DNA from: Virgibacillus_O sediminis
GTDB taxonomy: Bacteria; Bacillota; Bacilli; Bacillales; Amphibacillaceae
Assembly (NCBI RefSeq): GCF_042643265.1
Contig: NZ_JBHRRZ010000009.1
Coordinates: 1-64,000, forward strand
Length of the DNA stretch: 64,000 nucleotides
Reading direction: 5' to 3'
The translations under genes and the position numbers were made by a program. Positions 15,812 to 23,003 of this stretch are shown here, in pieces; the first letter of the stretch is position 1; each line of letters begins with the position of its first letter. Under the pieces are notes generated by a model that saw nothing but the letters and a program-made list of their open reading frames with translations, had not been told where the DNA came from and did not search any database.

Positions 15812-16741
15812 TTACTCCTTGTCACTTTTCTCTTTGATCAAATAATGCGGACGGTGTTTGGTTTCGTAATAGATCCTTCCAATATATTCGCCGATGACTC
15901 CCAGGAACAGCAGTTGGATTCCGCCGAGCAGAATGATGGCTGAAATGGTGGTGAAGTAACCGGGTGTATCAATTCCATGCAGGAAGTAATTGACTAACGT
16001 AAACAGGATGTAGATGAAACCGAAGATAGTAATGAAAATACCGCTGTAGATGGCGATTCTCAACGGCTTATTGTTGAAGGATAATATTCCATCTATCGCG
16101 TAATTGAAAAGAGAGGTAAAGCTCCATTTTCCTACGCCATTGGCACGAGTCTGATTCTCATACTCCAATATTTTTTCATGGAAACCAATCCACGAAAAGA
16201 TACCTTTGGAAAAGCGGTTGTATTCGGTCAGTTTCAGCACTGCATCCACTGCCTGGCGGCTCAATAAGCGGAAATCCCCGACACCGTCAATGATGGTAAC
16301 CTCCACTAATCGGTTCGCCACTTTATAGAAGAAGTTGGTCAGCTTCCGCCGGGCATAATTTTCCCCGTTCCGATTACGCTTGGCAGTAACCTGGTCATAC
16401 CCTTCTTCATAGTGGCTCCACATTTGTGGAATCAAAGTTGGAGGGTGCTGCAGGTCGGCATCCATCAGAATGACAGCATCCCCGGAAGCGTACTGTAGGC
16501 CCGCAAGAATGGCCGATTCCTTTCCGAAGTTTCGGCTGAAAGAAATATAATGGACATTTCTATGTGTCTCTGCTAAATCACGAAGCAGATCCAGTGTTTT
16601 ATCTTTACTGCCGTCATCGGTAAAGACATATTCCACCTCCACATCCAGCTGTTGCACATACTTCTCCGTTTCCATATGAAATGCCTGTATATTTTGCTGT
16701 TCATTGTAACAAGGGATAACAATGCTCAGTACTTTTTTCAT
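15812..16741 (-). CDS. GtrB-type polyprenyl-phosphate glycosyltransferase (GT2)
   Basis: Cytoplasmic-side GT2 enzyme that loads glucose or a related sugar on undecaprenyl phosphate. N-terminal GT-A fold with VIPCYNEQQNI, FTDDGSKD and the metal-binding DADLQHPP; two C-terminal transmembrane segments (IAIYSGIFITIFGFIYILF and ILLGGIQLLFLGVIGEYIG) as in GtrB/CsbB. Length of 309 residues is normal. Its stop codon overlaps the possible first start of the gtrII gene, showing tight coupling. It lies 16 bases after the GtrA gene. Confidence 0.92.
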   Translation of the reverse strand: MKKVLSIVIPCYNEQQNIQAFHMETEKYVQQLDVEVEYVFTDDGSKDKTLDLLRDLAETHRNVHYISFSRNFGKESAILAGLQYASGDAVILMDADLQHPPTLIPQMWSHYEEGYDQVTAKRNRNGENYARRKLTNFFYKVANRLVEVTIIDGVGDFRLLSRQAVDAVLKLTEYNRFSKGIFSWIGFHEKILEYENQTRANGVGKWSFTSLFNYAIDGILSFNNKPLRIAIYSGIFITIFGFIYILFTLVNYFLHGIDTPGYFTTISAIILLGGIQLLFLGVIGEYIGRIYYETKHRPHYLIKEKSDKE

Positions 16742-16757
16742 TAGATGTCCACCCTTA

Positions 16758-17138
16758 TCAGGATTTTAAGATTTTCCGTGAAATAACAAAGGTAAATGGA
16801 ATGGCGACCCCGGAAGCAAGGAGTGGTGCAATTCTATTATCCAGTTGCAAGAGATCTCTCAATATATATAGCGCGCTGGTAGAAACCGTTATATTCACCA
16901 CATAGGTAAGAGGGAATTGAAAAAACTTCCTCCAGCTTGGCTTAGATTGATAAGTGAAATAGGTATTTAGATAATAGGAACCTACCATGCTGATCAGAAA
17001 GGCCATGATATGGCCGACGAGATAATTGATCAGCAGCACTTCCGTGAATAATAAATACCATATGTAATAATGAAATGTATTGAAAAAGCCGACTATAATA
17101 AATTTGATCGTTTCTTGTTTTAAGAGATTTATAATCAT
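16758..17138 (-). CDS. GtrA-family membrane protein, putative lipid-linked sugar flippase
   Basis: Four-helix membrane protein of the GtrA family, thought to flip the polyprenyl-phosphate sugar made by GtrB. The start at 17138 (MIINLLKQETIKFIIVGFF) has AAAGG seven bases upstream; a TTG at 17168 would add ten non-hydrophobic residues. At 126 residues it has usual family size. First gene of the gtrA-gtrB-gtrII cassette; the 250 bases upstream hold no clear promoter. Confidence 0.88.
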   Translation of the reverse strand: MIINLLKQETIKFIIVGFFNTFHYYIWYLLFTEVLLINYLVGHIMAFLISMVGSYYLNTYFTYQSKPSWRKFFQFPLTYVVNITVSTSALYILRDLLQLDNRIAPLLASGVAIPFTFVISRKILKS

Positions 17139-17437
17139 TGGTTTGCCTTTCGCTAAACCCGGGCTCAATTAGAGATTGGGTCATTTTTCCATAAACTTAA
17201 ATATATCACTCACGGGTGGATATTTCAATATGTGGAAAAAGCGTTGGAAAAGTGAATACAACCTAACCCGAATGTTATAGAAGAATTTGAAATTTGAAGT
17301 ATTGGAAATTTTTCACTGCAAAATATGGTAGATTTTACTCACATGCATAAGAGGTTTTAGTATATTTTACTGAAGGGGGGATTAATTTGATTATTAAAAA
17401 TTCAAAAAGGTTCATCAAGCCATCTATAGTAAGGGGC

Positions 17438-17713
17438 ATGGATTTTAGGAACGCTTAGAAAGAAACAACTACATCAGCCACCCCCTACTTTTCTGCGGAA
17501 GCTAAGAAAGAGCTGGATATGTCTTTCATGCCGAATTATCAAATTGGAATTAAGGGAAACAACCAGGATAACCACAGTGGTTGAAGTGAAAGTTTGTTTG
17601 CCTATGATAATAAGGTTAAACGAAAGATAGTGAAAAATGGGGTTAGGAGTTATCAAGGGATGAGACAAGGGAAAGAAAAATGGGTGAAATGTATTGAGCT
17701 GCGAAAGATATGA
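17438..17713 (+). pseudogene. Decayed reading frame of unknown family
   Basis: A frame from an ATG at 17438 to a TGA at 17711 reads like protein (SATPYFSAEAKKELDMSF, then MPNYQIGIKGNNQDNHSG; later LFAYDNKVKRKIVKNGVRS) but has in-frame stops at 17456 and 17582. A possible ribosome site GGGGGG lies far upstream at 17374. I do not recognise it. Confidence 0.35.
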
Positions 17714-17828
17714 GCGCTACGCTTAAAGCCTCGTGTGGGACGCACAACCTTTCAAATCTATCGGCAACTAATTCATTAGGATAAAGGGGCAGGAGTCCTG
17801 ACTGTGACTCCGATGATAGTATCTTTGC
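17701..17828 (+). ncRNA. Candidate structured RNA, unknown class
   Basis: A closing stem can form between GCGAAAGATA (17701-17710) and TATCTTTGC (17820-17828), one bulge. Inside are GGAGTC (17792-17797) with GACTCC (17806-17811), ATCGG (17760-17764) with CCGAT (17810-17814, competing), and CCTTT with AAAGG. It overlaps the end of a decayed frame, and I cannot match it to a known riboswitch, so this is only a candidate. Confidence 0.25.
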
Positions 17829-17946
17829 AAAATAAAAAGGAAGTAACCCTTGGTCATCTCAACTAAGGGGTTGACACGTAATATTTATAACCGTAGAAAG
17901 AAAGCGGAGGAGTTATTGAATAGATTGAAGAATAAGGATTAGACAG

Positions 17947-17980
17947 GGTAGCCTCCTATTTATTGGAGGCTACTATTATA
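17947..17980 (+). terminator. Intrinsic terminator
   Basis: Arms GTAGCCTCC (17948-17956) and GGAGGCTAC (17965-17973) form a perfect 9-bp stem, with a short T/A-rich tail. Confidence 0.65.
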
Positions 17981-18107
17981 ATAGATAGAAGAAAACAGAG
18001 ATTTTCCTCTTCATTTAGTATTTCTTACACTAAACTCAAGCAGTAAGAGAAGCTCCTGAAAGATGGTGCAATTAATATTAATAAAAGAAGGAAAGATGTG
18101 ATGATTA

Positions 18108-18608
18108 ATGGAAGTTACCAAAACGTATTTGATTCAAATTGAATGGGAGGGGCCTTTTAAATTAATAGACCTTCCCACTTTAATGCACGATGGAACCGAT
18201 TATGGAATTTATCAGATCTATGGAAAGCACCCAATTTATGGTAGTGATGTATTATTGTATATTGGTAAAGCAGATTATCAAACACTTGGAAAAAGGATTT
18301 CTCAAGAGAATTGGCTAGACACCAATGACTCAAATAACACAAAAATATACGTTGGCAGATTACATGGCCCAGCTACTCCATCCTATGACATATGGTCCAA
18401 TGAAATTGATTTAGCAGAACGTTTACTAATTTATGTTCATAAGCCTGCTTATAACTCAAAAAGTATATCTTCTCTTCCCGATAATGAACTCCAAAATATA
18501 CATATACTGAATTGGGGCCACCATAGAGACCTTCTCCCAGAGGTTTCTGGATTAAGGTGGACTAGTAAGGTATATCACTTAGAATATGAGACGTACAGAT
18601 GGGAATGA
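18108..18608 (+). CDS. GIY-YIG-type nuclease domain protein
   Basis: The 166-residue protein shows the GIY-YIG pattern: YGIYQIYGKHP (strand one), LLYIGKADYQTLGKRI (the YIG strand and the arginine helix) and a later glutamate in NEIDLAERLLIYVHKPAYN, which would bind the metal. GIY-YIG enzymes cut DNA in repair, homing or restriction. No other DNA-binding domain is obvious, so the target is unknown. It starts at an ATG after GGAAAGATGTG and stands alone between decayed sequence and a NERD protein; transfer as an accessory gene is plausible. Confidence 0.7.
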   Translation: MEVTKTYLIQIEWEGPFKLIDLPTLMHDGTDYGIYQIYGKHPIYGSDVLLYIGKADYQTLGKRISQENWLDTNDSNNTKIYVGRLHGPATPSYDIWSNEIDLAERLLIYVHKPAYNSKSISSLPDNELQNIHILNWGHHRDLLPEVSGLRWTSKVYHLEYETYRWE

Positions 18609-18776
18609 ACCTTAATAAGTATCGGAATATGAGAATCTACGGGACTTAGCGGAGGGTATTTCTTTTCATAAGGAAGGCAGGAAGGCTTTATTCCAAGTGT
18701 CTAACTAATTAGCAGTAGATGGGATAATCTTATATTAATATGGATGGGGTTCTGGTAAAATTATCCTATATTAAGT

Positions 18777-18810
18777 TAACAGATCCATGGGGGAAGAAAA
18801 GGATCTGTTA
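18777..18810 (+). promoter_or_regulatory. Perfect inverted repeat before the NERD gene
   Basis: TAACAGATCC (18777-18786) and GGATCTGTTA (18801-18810) are exact inverse copies, 14 bases apart, ending seven bases before the ribosome site. It could be an operator or a leader hairpin. Confidence 0.4.
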
Positions 18811-18828
18811 GATAGTAAGGAGAAACGT

Positions 18829-19668
18829 ATGTTATTATTTTTGAATCTCTTTAAAAATAGAGAGGCGCAAAAGACAGTGAGCAGGCCATCGACGAAAGGC
18901 CCGGCGACGCCCATTCAGCCAAAGAAAACGAATGAGGAAGTGGCGAAGAGGAAAGGAGAAATAGGGGAGTATAAAATTGATATTCAGCTGGATCAGATGC
19001 CAAAGAAATACCGTTTTCTAAGCGATCTGCTGATAGAAAATCGAAAGGCTCGCTCCGGCTATTCCCAAATAGACCATGTAGTCATAACGCCCTCTGGGGT
19101 GTTCGTAATTGAAACCAAAAACTATCAGGGGACTGTGTATGGTGGTAAAGGGAGAAAAACTTGGTCAGTTAATGGTAAGTTTAAAATGATGAATCCTTTT
19201 CTTCAGAATTATGGTCATATCCAAGCACTTAAATCATTGGTGGGTAAACAGTATCATAATCAGTTCATCTCGATGGTATCTTTCACTAAGCGCTCAACAT
19301 TCAAGGCAGGGGTGGATTACCGTAAAATCACTTCCGACGAACTTATTGTCTACGACATAGAGCTTTCAGAGTTTGTCCGTCGGAAAGTAATGGCAGTAAA
19401 ACTGCAAAAAAGAAGACCACCACTTAGCGAAAACGACATCTCAGAGATTTACCAGGTATTTTCAAAATCTAATATTACTGATCCTAAAATTAGGGAGGCG
19501 CATGTTCATTCCCTAAAAAACCAAAAATCTAAAAGTGCTTCGGAACAGCCGATGCAATGCGTAGTTTGTAAAAAAGTCGTTTCAGATAAAGTAAAGTCCT
19601 TTTGTTTAAAGAATAAGAAGTTCGAAGGTAAAATATATTGCTATGAGCACCAGAAAAGGAGTGGTTAA
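18829..19668 (+). CDS. NERD (nuclease-related) domain protein with C-terminal Cys cluster
   Basis: NERD domains share the fold of archaeal Holliday-junction resolvases and other PD-(D/E)xK nucleases. The domain spans about residues 40-145 with GEIGEYKIDIQL, the SGYSQIDHVVITPSGVFVIE strand and ETKNY, which supplies the catalytic E..K pattern. The C-terminal part has a likely zinc site (CVVCKKVV ... FCLKNKKFEGKIYCYEHQ). The start at 18829 follows AAGGAG (18817-18822); a start at 18787 would lie inside the inverted repeat. The function of NERD proteins in bacteria is poorly known; DNA metabolism or defence is likely. The next gene starts directly after its stop codon. Confidence 0.82.
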   Translation: MLLFLNLFKNREAQKTVSRPSTKGPATPIQPKKTNEEVAKRKGEIGEYKIDIQLDQMPKKYRFLSDLLIENRKARSGYSQIDHVVITPSGVFVIETKNYQGTVYGGKGRKTWSVNGKFKMMNPFLQNYGHIQALKSLVGKQYHNQFISMVSFTKRSTFKAGVDYRKITSDELIVYDIELSEFVRRKVMAVKLQKRRPPLSENDISEIYQVFSKSNITDPKIREAHVHSLKNQKSKSASEQPMQCVVCKKVVSDKVKSFCLKNKKFEGKIYCYEHQKRSG

Positions 19669-19950
19669 ATGATACACAAAGAACCGATCGACTATATCCG
19701 TGTCCCTGCTCCTCAACATAGTGAAGATGCCTTCTATGAAGTAAGGTATGGGGATGTAGATTGGGAGGATACCGGAGAGGAAAACAATTACAAGAGAGCT
19801 GTCTATATAGTTATGGGGTATGGAGACAAAATGGCCTACAGGCGTGTTCCTCATATACTAACGTCATCCAACCCAGATGAAAATGGTTTGAGTGATCTGG
19901 AGAAGGTAATGACAGCGATAGAGAAAATCAGGAAAAGGAATAGCATTTGA
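19669..19950 (+). CDS. Small acidic protein of unknown function
   Basis: A 93-residue protein begins one base after the NERD stop codon, with AAGGAGTGG inside the end of that gene, so the two are translationally coupled. It has no signal peptide or membrane segment. Sequence features are an acidic middle (YEVRYGDVDWEDTGEENN) and a short hydrophobic strand (RAVYIVMGYGDKM). I do not recognise a family. It could be a partner or regulator of the NERD protein. Confidence 0.7.
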   Translation: MIHKEPIDYIRVPAPQHSEDAFYEVRYGDVDWEDTGEENNYKRAVYIVMGYGDKMAYRRVPHILTSSNPDENGLSDLEKVMTAIEKIRKRNSI

Positions 19951-19977
19951 TTTATTTGTGAAAGTCAGAATAGAAAT

Positions 19978-20023
19978 GAGGCAGAGCGAGTCGGAACCCG
20001 GCTTGTTCTGTCTCTTTTTTTCT
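19978..20023 (+). terminator. Intrinsic terminator after the NERD operon
   Basis: A long imperfect stem from GAGGCAGAGCGAGTCGG (19978-19994) to GGCTTGTTCTGTCTC (20000-20014) is followed by a run of T. Confidence 0.85.
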
Positions 20024-20226
20024 ATAGTAATTACCTCCCTTTAAGTATTTTATCGGAATACCAAAAAAAGGATAAAAAGTTTGCAAAAATATGTCGATAT
20101 ACATCATCATTAAAAAAGGATGAATAAATTATTATAAGAATCTTTAAGGAACTAGCTGGCTAAGTCAATAATGTCAGCTAATAAGTAAAGAAGCGAAAAC
20201 ACCGTTTTAGGAGGTGTGAAAGAATT

Positions 20227-20856
20227 ATGAGTGATATAGCAATTATTAAAGGAAAAGAGCTGTATAAGAGTAAGTATCTCAGGGTATTACAGAATAATCT
20301 GAAACATACAGTAAAAGCAGTAAATGCTAATAATCCTGATTTAATTCGCAGTTTGAATCCTGGATTGATTATAGTAGATATCGAAGCAGATATTGATCTA
20401 ACATTTATCAAAGAGGCGTTTAGAGATAAAAATAGTAAGGTAGCTGTGTCTTGTCCGGAAGTGTACGATGAACAATTAGTCAGGTTATTTAGAATGGATT
20501 TACAAGGATATCTGCTTAATAAAATGAAACCCATGGAGGCCGTGGATGCCATTGAATGGATATTAAACGGCATTATTTATGTTCATCCACATTTAGTAAA
20601 GCCCCTGTTCATGGATTTTATGGATATGAATCAGTCAACCATTGCTCGGCCAAAGCGCCTTCTGACAAAAAGGGAGTGGCAGATCGTGGAGCTGTTGGCA
20701 ACCGGTGAACAGTCCAATCCAAAAATAGCGGACATACTTCAGTTGTCCGAGAAAACAGTAAAGAATCATCTGGCTTCCATTATGTGTAAATTGAATGTAG
20801 ATAGCAGGACAGGCGTTGCCGTGACAGCAATAAGGAATAGGTGGGTTCGAATTTAG
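20227..20856 (+). CDS. LuxR/NarL-type transcription regulator with an atypical receiver domain
   Basis: The C-terminal part (about 145-205) is a clear LuxR helix-turn-helix (LTKREWQIVELLATGEQSNP, IADILQLSEKTVKNHLASIM). The N-terminal 120 residues follow a receiver fold with a possible phospho-acceptor D51 (IIVDIEAD) and a lysine in YLLNKMKP, but the acidic pair normally near the start is missing (IAIIKGKEL). It is therefore probably an orphan regulator that works without ordinary phosphorylation. There is no histidine kinase beside it. The ribosome site AGGAGGTG lies nine bases upstream. A decayed partial copy lies before csrA at 5086. Confidence 0.85.
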   Translation: MSDIAIIKGKELYKSKYLRVLQNNLKHTVKAVNANNPDLIRSLNPGLIIVDIEADIDLTFIKEAFRDKNSKVAVSCPEVYDEQLVRLFRMDLQGYLLNKMKPMEAVDAIEWILNGIIYVHPHLVKPLFMDFMDMNQSTIARPKRLLTKREWQIVELLATGEQSNPKIADILQLSEKTVKNHLASIMCKLNVDSRTGVAVTAIRNRWVRI

Positions 20857-21110
20857 TGAAGGGGGGGCTCCAGCCTCCTAAAATAATATAACCATCTGTC
20901 CATAAGTTACCGAATTAATTCCTTTCTTGTAATCAAAATCATAGCTGAGTCACAGGGGCCCAGTTCCCCCCTAAGTGACAAAAGCCAAGTGAGCAGCAAG
21001 GTATAGGAATATACCAAAAAATAATTGGTAAAAAAAGGATATGATTGTAATTTTTTGAAGTATTTTCTGTCGCTATTTAGTATAATAGGATAGGTGAAAA
21101 GCACCAGTTC
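20857..21110. other. Gap between the regulator and a small membrane protein
   Basis: No gene is seen. A hairpin with GTCAC (20956-20960) and GTGAC (20976-20981 region) around a G/C-rich loop is present. A TATAAT-like -10 box occurs at about 21081-21086, but its -35 partner is poorly spaced. Confidence 0.4.
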
Positions 21111-21126
21111 GAAAAGGAGTATACAT

Positions 21127-21423
21127 ATGCAATTCATTTTATCAGTTTTCGCTTTTATTACCGTATTCTATATGCTTTACAGAAAATACAGTGGTATATT
21201 TGGAGATTTGAGCCAAAATGCTAGAGTAGGAATATTCACCTTTGCGCTGGGAGTCATTTTAAGTTTTTTTGCTTTTTCCATGGGTGTCAGTGGCAATATC
21301 TACTCTTATCCCGAAGCTCCTTCCTTTTTATTCTCATTCCTGATATTGCTGAGCAACATGGCGTTCATGGGCACTGTTGCCTGCTTGGTGGTAGGTATAT
21401 ACCGACTGGTCGCTTCCAGGTAG
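21127..21423 (+). CDS. Small membrane protein, three to four transmembrane segments
   Basis: The start at 21127 has AAAAGGAG eight bases upstream. The 98-residue product has hydrophobic segments at about 1-17 (MQFILSVFAFITVFYMLY), 35-52, 62-80 and 80-95. It resembles in size and layout small Bacillus membrane proteins such as YtpI, but I cannot assign it firmly. Its terminator overlaps the end of the gene. Confidence 0.65.
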   Translation: MQFILSVFAFITVFYMLYRKYSGIFGDLSQNARVGIFTFALGVILSFFAFSMGVSGNIYSYPEAPSFLFSFLILLSNMAFMGTVACLVVGIYRLVASR

Positions 21424-21437
21424 GGAGCGTTTTTTTG
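21411..21437 (+). terminator. Intrinsic terminator
   Basis: CGCTTCC (21411-21417) pairs with GGGAGCG (21423-21429), followed by seven T. The hairpin includes the stop codon of the upstream gene. Confidence 0.85.
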
Positions 21438-21515
21438 AGAGAGAGGCCAAGAGGTGAGGGCAGGCTTCCTCAGCCCGAATCTTAAGACATACCCGCATGT
21501 TCCCGTTTTCTCCCA

Positions 21516-21722
21516 CTAACTTCCCCTAAGCAAACGTTCAATCTCCGCCGTTTCCTCCTGTGGACTTTTTCTGGTGACCGGTTGTTTCATAGACAGGGTG
21601 CGTGCTTTATTTTTCCGCTCTCTAAACCACTCAGGCACAATCTCGTCCGGCTGTTGGCTGTAGTGGATCCTCCGCTCGTTCTGCCGGAAGATCTCTTCGA
21701 ATGAAGGTTTTTCTTTTGTCAT
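21516..21722 (-). CDS. Small charged protein, unknown
   Basis: A 68-residue frame on the minus strand with a good ribosome site (AAAAGGAG before the ATG at 21722). It is highly charged and lacks hydrophobic segments. The string DEIVPEWFRERKNKA resembles the linker region near the C-terminus of DnaD-like replication proteins, which is only a weak hint. It stands alone between converging signals. Confidence 0.5.
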   Translation of the reverse strand: MTKEKPSFEEIFRQNERRIHYSQQPDEIVPEWFRERKNKARTLSMKQPVTRKSPQEETAEIERLLRGS

Positions 21723-22038
21723 GGGAAAGCTCCTTTTGCAGGTGGGATTAAGGAGGTCTGGAGAGGGGATGGGGAGCGACTGGAGGACTGATGGTAAAAA
21801 GGTCCAATGCTTCTGCTATGGAGGAGCGTTTACAATTTGGAGTCCGTGTTGCCATTTCCATCTTGCTTATGTATTTCGTGGATACTCCGGCTTTTTAGTT
21901 TCAGTTCGTCCAACCTTTCGACCTCCTTCTCAAGATAATTATCCTCAATGGAAGGGAGGGTAGAAACGTCCTATAGGGCACCTTTTGTGATTAAATGTGT
22001 CTAAATTGTGACAAAAGGGAAGTGATGAATCGATAATG
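21723..22038. other. Gap before the chemotaxis operon terminator
   Basis: No convincing gene. It contains an inverted repeat CCTTTTGT (21980-21987 region) and ACAAAAGG (about 22011-22018), which may be an operator or hairpin. Confidence 0.35.
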
Positions 22039-22071
22039 AAAAACAGCGTAGATGAGTTATCATCTGCGCTG
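22039..22071 (-). terminator. Terminator of the chemotaxis operon
   Basis: CAGCGTAGATGA (22044-22055) and TCATCTGCGCTG (22060-22071) pair with one mismatch. On the minus strand the stem is followed by a T-run (22043-22039). Confidence 0.85.
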
Positions 22072-22140
22072 ATTTATTTAAAAGCTTTCTTAGGGGGAGG
22101 GAGATACATCAGTTTTCCAACAAAACTTTACTGGTCCCAG

Positions 22141-22914
22141 CTATTTTTTCTGATAAAAAAAGGACGAGATGGTTTCCAGTCCGTACTGGGACGGGTTAAA
22201 AATCTGTTCCGTCGACCCGATGAACAGGACGCCTCCCTTGGCCAGGGACTGGCTCAATTTATTCAACAATGTATGCTTTGCTTCTTCATTAAAGTAAATC
22301 ATCACATTCCGGCAGACAATCAAATCGAAGTTTCTCTGGAATCTGTCCTTTAGTAGGTCGCTTTGCCTGAAGTTGATCAAACGTTTGATTGGGTCGTTGA
22401 TCTGGTAGACGCCGGGCGATTTCTCCTGGAAGTGCTCTTGTATGGTTGCCTTCTCCAGCTTTTTCAGGGCGGATGCCGGATAAATTCCTTGTTTGGCCTG
22501 CTGGAGGATGGATTTATCAAGATCTGTGGCGGTAATGGAAAACGTGCCTGGATCCCGATGCTCGGACAGGAGGATGCCTAGAGAGTAGGGCTCTTCCCCG
22601 GACGAACAGGCGGCACTCCATACTTTAAGCTTGGCCCGGTCCTGAAGTGGCCCGGATACAATAAGCTTTTCCAGCACCTTCCACTGGGATTCATTTCGGA
22701 AGAACTCGGAAACATTGATGGTCATATGGCTCAAGAATTGTTCCAAAAGCTGATCATCTCTGTCGATGCCGGTATAGAAGCTCTTTAAATCCTGAAAGCC
22801 ATGCCTCCCGCTCAGGGCCTCCAACCTCCGCTTCATTTGCTGTTCTTTATACAGGGAGAGGTTGATTCCTGTTTTCTTTCTGATTTTATCGATGAAGTAG
22901 GCGTAATCGCTCAT
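22141..22914 (-). CDS. cheR: Chemotaxis receptor methyltransferase CheR
   Basis: Transfers methyl groups from S-adenosylmethionine to glutamates of chemoreceptors for adaptation. The N-terminal helical domain (1-80) ends with TINVSEFFRN (65-74), a CheR hallmark. The SAM-binding domain shows VWSAACSSGEEPYS (98-111), FDLIVCRNVMIYF and a terminal FIGSTE motif. Length of 257 residues is normal. It is the last gene of a cheA-cheW-cheY-mcp-cheR operon; no cheB, cheC or cheD is present here, so removal of methyl groups must depend on another locus. Confidence 0.95.
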   Translation of the reverse strand: MSDYAYFIDKIRKKTGINLSLYKEQQMKRRLEALSGRHGFQDLKSFYTGIDRDDQLLEQFLSHMTINVSEFFRNESQWKVLEKLIVSGPLQDRAKLKVWSAACSSGEEPYSLGILLSEHRDPGTFSITATDLDKSILQQAKQGIYPASALKKLEKATIQEHFQEKSPGVYQINDPIKRLINFRQSDLLKDRFQRNFDLIVCRNVMIYFNEEAKHTLLNKLSQSLAKGGVLFIGSTEQIFNPSQYGLETISSFFYQKK

Positions 22915-23003
22915 GGCCGGTTCCTCCCGAATAATGATAGATGATAGAAAAGGGATGGGACAGCCGGCAAGGCCGGTCGTCCCATCCTATCATGTCCTTC
23001 CTT

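Noticed and set aside
21721..21963. 80-residue frame on the plus strand
   Set aside because: Starts inside the divergent small gene, composition not protein-like, no ribosome site.
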